Shown here: piece after piece, positions 59,516 to 64,000 of the stretch
Layout: each line of letters begins with the position of its first letter
Numbering within the stretch: the stretch's first letter is position 1
Origin: Enterobacter asburiae
GTDB lineage: Bacteria; Pseudomonadota; Gammaproteobacteria; Enterobacterales; Enterobacteriaceae
NCBI RefSeq assembly: GCF_024599655.1
Contig: NZ_CP102247.1
Location: forward strand, 1,612,001 to 1,676,000
DNA: 64,000 nt
Direction of reading: 5' to 3'
Notes under the pieces: model-generated
What the model saw: the letters and a program-made list of their open reading frames with translations, nothing else
Database searches by the model: none
What the model was told of the DNA's origin: nothing
Program-made: the position numbers and the translations under genes

Positions 59516-61813
59516 ATGAAATGGCTATGTTCTGTAGGTGTCGCCGTCAGCCTGGCGCTGCAACCTGCGCTGGCAGAGGATTTGTTTGGCAATCACCCGC
59601 TCACGCCTGAAGCACGGGACGCGTTTGTCACGGAATTGCTCAAGAAAATGACGGTTGATGAGAAAATCGGCCAGCTGCGTCTTATCAGCGTCGGCCCGGA
59701 TAACCCGAAAGAGGCCATCCGTGAGATGATCAAAGACGGGCAGGTAGGGGCGATTTTTAATACCGTCACCCGCCAGGATATCCGCAAAATGCAGGATCAG
59801 GTGATGGACCTCAGCCGCCTGAAAATTCCGCTGTTCTTCGCCTATGACGTGGTGCACGGCCAGCGTACCGTCTTCCCCATCAGCCTCGGCTTAGCCTCCT
59901 CCTTTAATCTCGATGCGGTGAAAACCGTCGGGCGCGTGTCCGCCTATGAAGCGGCGGACGACGGTCTGAACATGACCTGGGCGCCAATGGTGGACGTCTC
60001 GCGCGATCCGCGCTGGGGCCGCGGCTCGGAAGGCTTTGGTGAAGATACGTATTTAACCTCCACGATGGGTAAAACCATGGTGGAAGCGATGCAGGGCAAA
60101 AGCCCGGCGGATCGCTACTCGGTGATGACCAGCGTCAAGCACTTCGCGGCCTATGGCGCGGTGGAAGGCGGTAAAGAGTACAACACCGTCGACATGAGCC
60201 CGCAGCGCCTGTTCAACGACTACATGCCGCCGTACAAGGCAGGGCTAGATGCTGGCAGCGGCGCGGTGATGGTCGCGCTGAACTCGCTGAACGGCACGCC
60301 TGCGACGTCCGATTCCTGGCTGCTGAAAGACGTGCTGCGCGACCAGTGGGGCTTTAAAGGCATCACCGTTTCTGACCACGGCGCGATTAAAGAGCTGATT
60401 AAACACGGTACTGCCTCCGATCCGGAAGACGCCGTGCGCGTGGCGCTCAAGTCCGGCATCAACATGAGCATGAGCGACGAGTACTACAGCAAATACCTGC
60501 CGGGGCTGGTGAAGAGCGGCAAGGTCACGATGGCGGAGCTGGACGATGCCGCGCGCCACGTGCTGAACGTGAAATACGACATGGGGCTGTTTAACGATCC
60601 ATACAGCCACCTGGGGCCGAAAGATTCTGACCCGGCAGATACCAACGCTGAAAGCCGTCTGCACCGCAAAGACGCGCGTGAAGTGGCGCGCGAAAGCCTG
60701 GTGCTGCTGAAAAACCGCCTCGACACGCTGCCGCTGAAAAAATCCGGCACCATTGCCGTGGTGGGCCCGCTGGCCGACAGCAAGCGCGACGTGATGGGCA
60801 GCTGGTCTGCCGCGGGCGTGGCCGATCAGTCCGTGACCGTGCTGACCGGGATCAAGAGTGCCGTGGGTGAAAACGCGAAAGTGGTGTACGCCAAAGGGGC
60901 GAACGTCACCAACGATAAAGACATCGTCACCTTCCTCAACCAGTACGAGGAAGCGGTGAAGGTCGATCCGCGCACGCCGAAGGAGATGATTGACGAGGCG
61001 GTGAATACCGCGAAGCAGTCTGACGTGGTGGTCGCGGTCGTGGGCGAGGCGCAGGGTATGGCGCACGAGGCCTCCAGCCGTACCGATATCACCATTCCGC
61101 AGAGCCAGCGCGATCTAATCGCCGCCCTGAAAGCCACCGGCAAGCCGCTGGTGCTGGTACTGATGAACGGGCGTCCGCTGGCGCTGGTGAAAGAGGATCA
61201 GCAGGCTGACGCTATTCTGGAAACCTGGTTCGCCGGTACCGAAGGCGGTAACGCCATCGCCGACGTGCTGTTTGGTGATTACAACCCGTCGGGCAAGCTG
61301 CCGATGTCCTTCCCGCGTTCCGTCGGGCAGATCCCGGTCTACTACAGCCACCTCAACACTGGTCGCCCGTACAACGCCGACAAGCCGAACAAGTACACGT
61401 CCCGTTACTTCGACGAAGCTAACGGCCCGCTGTATCCGTTTGGTTACGGTCTCAGCTACACCACCTTCAAGGTCTCTGACGTGAAAATGTCGGCACCGAG
61501 CCTGAAGCGTGACGGCAAAGTTACCGCCAGCGTTGAGGTGACCAACACCGGCGAGCGCGAAGGGGCAACGGTGATTCAGATGTACGTGCAGGATGTCACC
61601 GCCTCGATGAGCCGTCCCGTGAAGCAGCTGCGCGGCTTCGAGAAGGTCAACCTGAAGCCTGGCGAAACCCAAACCATCAGCTTCCCGATTGACGTGGATG
61701 CGCTGAAGTTCTGGAACCAGCAGATGAAATACGATGCGGAACCGGGCAAGTTTAACGTCTTTATCGGGGTGGATTCCGCCCGCGTGAATAAAGGCGAGTT
61801 CGAGCTGCTGTAA
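59516..61813 (+). CDS. bglX: Periplasmic beta-glucosidase BglX
   Basis: 765 residues. The signal peptide ends at about 20 (PALAE). A glycoside hydrolase family 3 (beta/alpha) barrel carries the nucleophile Asp287 in VSDHGA, followed by the alpha/beta sandwich (about 390-610) and a C-terminal fibronectin type III-like domain (about 670-760). It hydrolyses terminal beta-glucosides in the periplasm. Length and sequence are as in E. coli. Upstream, 189 bases separate it from the divergent dld. Confidence 0.96.
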   Translation: MKWLCSVGVAVSLALQPALAEDLFGNHPLTPEARDAFVTELLKKMTVDEKIGQLRLISVGPDNPKEAIREMIKDGQVGAIFNTVTRQDIRKMQDQVMDLSRLKIPLFFAYDVVHGQRTVFPISLGLASSFNLDAVKTVGRVSAYEAADDGLNMTWAPMVDVSRDPRWGRGSEGFGEDTYLTSTMGKTMVEAMQGKSPADRYSVMTSVKHFAAYGAVEGGKEYNTVDMSPQRLFNDYMPPYKAGLDAGSGAVMVALNSLNGTPATSDSWLLKDVLRDQWGFKGITVSDHGAIKELIKHGTASDPEDAVRVALKSGINMSMSDEYYSKYLPGLVKSGKVTMAELDDAARHVLNVKYDMGLFNDPYSHLGPKDSDPADTNAESRLHRKDAREVARESLVLLKNRLDTLPLKKSGTIAVVGPLADSKRDVMGSWSAAGVADQSVTVLTGIKSAVGENAKVVYAKGANVTNDKDIVTFLNQYEEAVKVDPRTPKEMIDEAVNTAKQSDVVVAVVGEAQGMAHEASSRTDITIPQSQRDLIAALKATGKPLVLVLMNGRPLALVKEDQQADAILETWFAGTEGGNAIADVLFGDYNPSGKLPMSFPRSVGQIPVYYSHLNTGRPYNADKPNKYTSRYFDEANGPLYPFGYGLSYTTFKVSDVKMSAPSLKRDGKVTASVEVTNTGEREGATVIQMYVQDVTASMSRPVKQLRGFEKVNLKPGETQTISFPIDVDALKFWNQQMKYDAEPGKFNVFIGVDSARVNKGEFELL

Positions 61814-61827
61814 CCTTTCCCTCCTTT

Positions 61828-61852
61828 GCATCCCCCGTCCTGCGGGGGATGC
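61828..61852 (+). terminator. Hairpin after bglX
   Basis: GCATCCCCCG (61828-61837) and CGGGGGATGC (61843-61852) form a perfect ten-pair stem around TCCTG, 14 bases past the stop. The bases after it (GTCTTACCTT) are only partly T-rich. Confidence 0.6.
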
Positions 61853-61903
61853 GTCTTACCTTATGCTAAAAAGGCATTTTGACGGTTAATTCGGCCGTTT
61901 TAA

Positions 61904-61914
61904 GCTACGCTTTT
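61904..61914 (+). promoter_or_regulatory. Candidate sigma-S promoter of osmF
   Basis: GCTACGCTTTT fits the extended sigma-S -10 pattern KCTAYRCT. TTGACG (61879-61884) lies about 20 bases before it. In E. coli osmF is RpoS-dependent and osmotically induced, so the position is sensible. Confidence 0.5.
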
Positions 61915-61960
61915 CTCTCAAGCCTCTGAAAAAGGCAGCAAAATAAATGAGGATAGTAGA

Positions 61961-62878
61961 ATGACGATTGCAAAGGGGATGTTGGGATCTGCGGTGCTGC
62001 TGGCGGCGCTGAGCCTGCCGTTACAGGCGGCGGAGCCGGTAAAAGTGGGCTCAAAGATCGATACCGAAGGGGCGCTGCTCGGCAATATTATTTTGCAGGT
62101 GCTGGAAAGCCACGGCGTGAAAACCGTCAATAAAATTCAGCTCGGCACCACGCCCGTCGTGCGCGGGGCGATCACCTCCGGCGAGCTGGATATCTATCCG
62201 GAATATACCGGCAACGGCGCGTTCTTCTTCAAACAAGAAAACGATCCTGCATGGAAAAACGCTAACGCCGGGTATGAGAAAGTCAAAAAACTCGACGCGG
62301 AACAGAACAAGCTGGTCTGGCTGACGCCGGCCCCGGCCAACAACACCTGGACTATCGCGGTGCGCAAGGACGTGGCGGAGAAAGGTAAGCTGACCTCGCT
62401 TGCGGATCTCAGCCGCTATCTGAAAGAGAAGGGCGACTTTAAGCTCGCTGCGTCCGCGGAGTTTATCGAGCGTCCTGATGCGCTCCCGGCGTTCGAAAAA
62501 GCCTACGACTTCAAGCTCGACCAGGCGCAGCTGCTCTCGCTGGCGGGCGGGGATACCGCGGTGACCATCAAAGCGGCGGCGCAGCAAACCTCTGGCGTTA
62601 ACGCGGCCATGGCCTACGGCACCGACGGCCCGGTGGCGGCGCTCGGCCTGCAAACCCTGACCGATCCTAAAGGCGTACAGCCGATTTACGCCCCGACCCC
62701 TGTCGTGCGTGAGGCGGTGCTGAAAGCCTATCCGGAGATTGCCGACTGGCTTAAGCCGGTCTTCGAAAAACTGGATGAAAAAACGCTGCAGCAGCTGAAT
62801 GCCAGCATTGCCGTCGAGGGGCTGGATGCCAAAAAAGTGGCCGCCGACTTCCTGAAACAACAAGGGCTTGTGAAGTAA
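61961..62878 (+). CDS. osmF: Glycine betaine-type periplasmic binding protein OsmF (YehZ)
   Basis: 305 residues. The signal peptide ends about LPLQAAEP (residue 24). The OpuAC-type substrate-binding fold shows GSKIDTEGALLGNIIL, GELDIYPEYTGNGAFFF and SLAGGDTAVTIKAAAQQTSG. It is the binding protein of the YehZYXW ABC importer, a low-affinity betaine system in E. coli. A weak ribosome binding site GAGGATAG precedes the ATG. yehY follows 12 bases later. Confidence 0.94.
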   Translation: MTIAKGMLGSAVLLAALSLPLQAAEPVKVGSKIDTEGALLGNIILQVLESHGVKTVNKIQLGTTPVVRGAITSGELDIYPEYTGNGAFFFKQENDPAWKNANAGYEKVKKLDAEQNKLVWLTPAPANNTWTIAVRKDVAEKGKLTSLADLSRYLKEKGDFKLAASAEFIERPDALPAFEKAYDFKLDQAQLLSLAGGDTAVTIKAAAQQTSGVNAAMAYGTDGPVAALGLQTLTDPKGVQPIYAPTPVVREAVLKAYPEIADWLKPVFEKLDEKTLQQLNASIAVEGLDAKKVAADFLKQQGLVK

Positions 62879-62890
62879 CGGGAAAGGGCT

Positions 62891-64000
62891 GTGCCAATAA
62901 AATGTCATAACCGCGTACTGCTGCTGCTGGCCTGCGTGGCCATCGCGGCGGTCGCGCTGCCGTTTGTAAATGTCGCCCCTAACCGCCTGATGTCAGGGGA
63001 GGGGCGCTATCTCTGGGAAGTGTGGGCGTTCACGCCGTGGTGGCTGGCGGCGGCGCTGGCCGCGTGGGTTGCGCTTTCGCTCTGGCAAGGGCGCACGGCG
63101 CAGTGGCTGACGCTGCTCCTCGCTGAAGGGCTGTTTATCCTCCTCTTCTGGGGAGCCGGGCAGGCGGCGACGCATATGGCGTCGGCGGAAAGCCCGCTGG
63201 CGAGAACCACGGTGGGCAGCGGCCTCTGGCTGTGGCTGGCACTGTGTCTGCTGGCCAGCAGCGATGCCATTCGTCGACTCATCTCCAGCGCCGTCTGGCG
63301 CTGGGTGCTCAACGCGCAGATATGGTGCATTCCCTTGTTCCTGCTGTTCAGCGGGGAGCTGAACAATCTTTCGCTGCTAAAAGAGTACGCCAACCGTCAG
63401 GAGGTGTTTGATGATGCCCTGGCGCAACACCTGACGATCCTCTTCGGCACGCTGATCCCGGCTCTGCTGATCGGTATACCGCTCGGCATGTGGTGCTATC
63501 GCCATCCTTCACGCCAGGGCGGGGTCTTTGCCGTACTCAACGTGATCCAGACCATTCCTTCCGTCGCGCTGTTTGGCCTGCTGATTGCCCCGCTGGCCGG
63601 GCTGGTGAAGTCATTCCCGGCGCTGGGAACGCTCGGCATAGCCGGAACGGGGTTAACCCCCGCGCTCATCGCGCTGGTGCTGTATGCGCTGCTGCCGCTG
63701 GTGCGCGGCGTGGTCGCGGGTCTGGGCCAGGTCGCGCCGGATGTGCTGGAAAGCGCCCATGCGATGGGGATGAGCGCACGGCAGTGTTTCTGGAAAATTC
63801 AGCTCCCGCTGGCGCTGCCCCTGCTGCTGCGCAGCCTGCGGGTGGTGGCGGTACAAACCGTCGGCATGGCGGTGATTGCGGCGCTGATTGGCGCGGGCGG
63901 CTTTGGCGCGCTGGTGTTCCAGGGGCTGCTGAGCAGTGCGCTCGATCTGGTGTTATTGGGCGTGGTTCCCACGATTGCGCTGGCGGTTGTCGTCGACGCG
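62891..64000 (+). CDS. yehY: Osmoprotectant ABC importer permease YehY, truncated by window end
   Basis: 370 codons from GTG 62891 read through to base 64000 without a stop; about 15 residues are missing by comparison with E. coli YehY. The N-terminal part (1-170) has four helices. The permease core carries EYANRQEVFDDALAQHL and the EAA loop ESAHAMGMSARQCFWKIQLP. An ATG nine bases further on is followed at once by a stop in another frame, so GTG is the only sensible start; GGAAAGGG precedes it. It belongs to the osmF-yehYXW operon. Confidence 0.92.
   Translation, partial: MPIKCHNRVLLLLACVAIAAVALPFVNVAPNRLMSGEGRYLWEVWAFTPWWLAAALAAWVALSLWQGRTAQWLTLLLAEGLFILLFWGAGQAATHMASAESPLARTTVGSGLWLWLALCLLASSDAIRRLISSAVWRWVLNAQIWCIPLFLLFSGELNNLSLLKEYANRQEVFDDALAQHLTILFGTLIPALLIGIPLGMWCYRHPSRQGGVFAVLNVIQTIPSVALFGLLIAPLAGLVKSFPALGTLGIAGTGLTPALIALVLYALLPLVRGVVAGLGQVAPDVLESAHAMGMSARQCFWKIQLPLALPLLLRSLRVVAVQTVGMAVIAALIGAGGFGALVFQGLLSSALDLVLLGVVPTIALAVVVDA

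Overview
The window is a stretch of enterobacterial chromosome. Gene order and protein similarity follow the E. coli rplY-to-yehY interval (about 47-50 min on that map). The extra genes, the REP/BIME-type repeats and the high G+C core point to Enterobacter or a close relative such as Lelliottia or Leclercia. That placement is inference from synteny; no 16S gene is present. No tRNA, rRNA, insertion sequence, CRISPR array or integrase gene was seen.

Layout. 1-4.6 kb: the rplY start, the helicase radD, then rsuA, bcr and yejG. 4.6-10.1 kb: the peptide importer operon yejABEF (minus strand). 10.2-14.6 kb: phosphodiesterase pdeN, murein endopeptidase mepS, lipid A kinase lpxT and the COG0523 GTPase yeiR. 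14.7-19.9 kb: the divergent sugar-acid pair yeiQ/uxuA, then efpL, yeiW and setB. 20.2-24.0 kb: the fructose operon fruBKA behind two Cra operators. 24.0-28.7 kb: nfo, yeiH, the regulator yeiE with a strong palindromic operator, and lysP. 28.7-35.0 kb: the Fur-controlled siderophore receptor cirA, yeiG, a YbfB-type MFS protein, folE and yeiB. 35.0-40.1 kb: galS and the galactose ABC importer mglBAC, with Gal operators and CRP sites. 40.1-47.3 kb: a PuuA-like glutamine-synthetase homologue, sanA, cdd, yohKJ, a class I glutamine amidotransferase divergent from an AraC-type regulator, and dusC.

47.3-51.15 kb is a clearly foreign, A+T-rich island. Bases 48001-48120 are 29% G+C, against 62% in a 60-base sample inside dusC. 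It begins inside the last codons of dusC and ends against a 5'-truncated bglA. Its only cargo is one tight three-gene operon: a PD-(D/E)XK-type nuclease protein, a small middle component, and a Rad50-like DUF3732 ATPase with a CPLC zinc hook. This matches the computationally proposed ABC-3C (ABC three-component) conflict systems and is the best candidate here for a poorly characterised, probably anti-phage, system.

51.8-64 kb returns to the core: the 27-residue membrane protein yohP, an intact mdtQ, yohF, yohD, yohC, pbpG, a GNAT acetyltransferase, dld, bglX, osmF and the start of yehY, which runs off the window. Where the E. coli map carries pseudouridine genes (between fruA and nfo) and preTA (between mglC and sanA), this chromosome has either nothing or a different gene, so several E. 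coli variable spots are variable here too.
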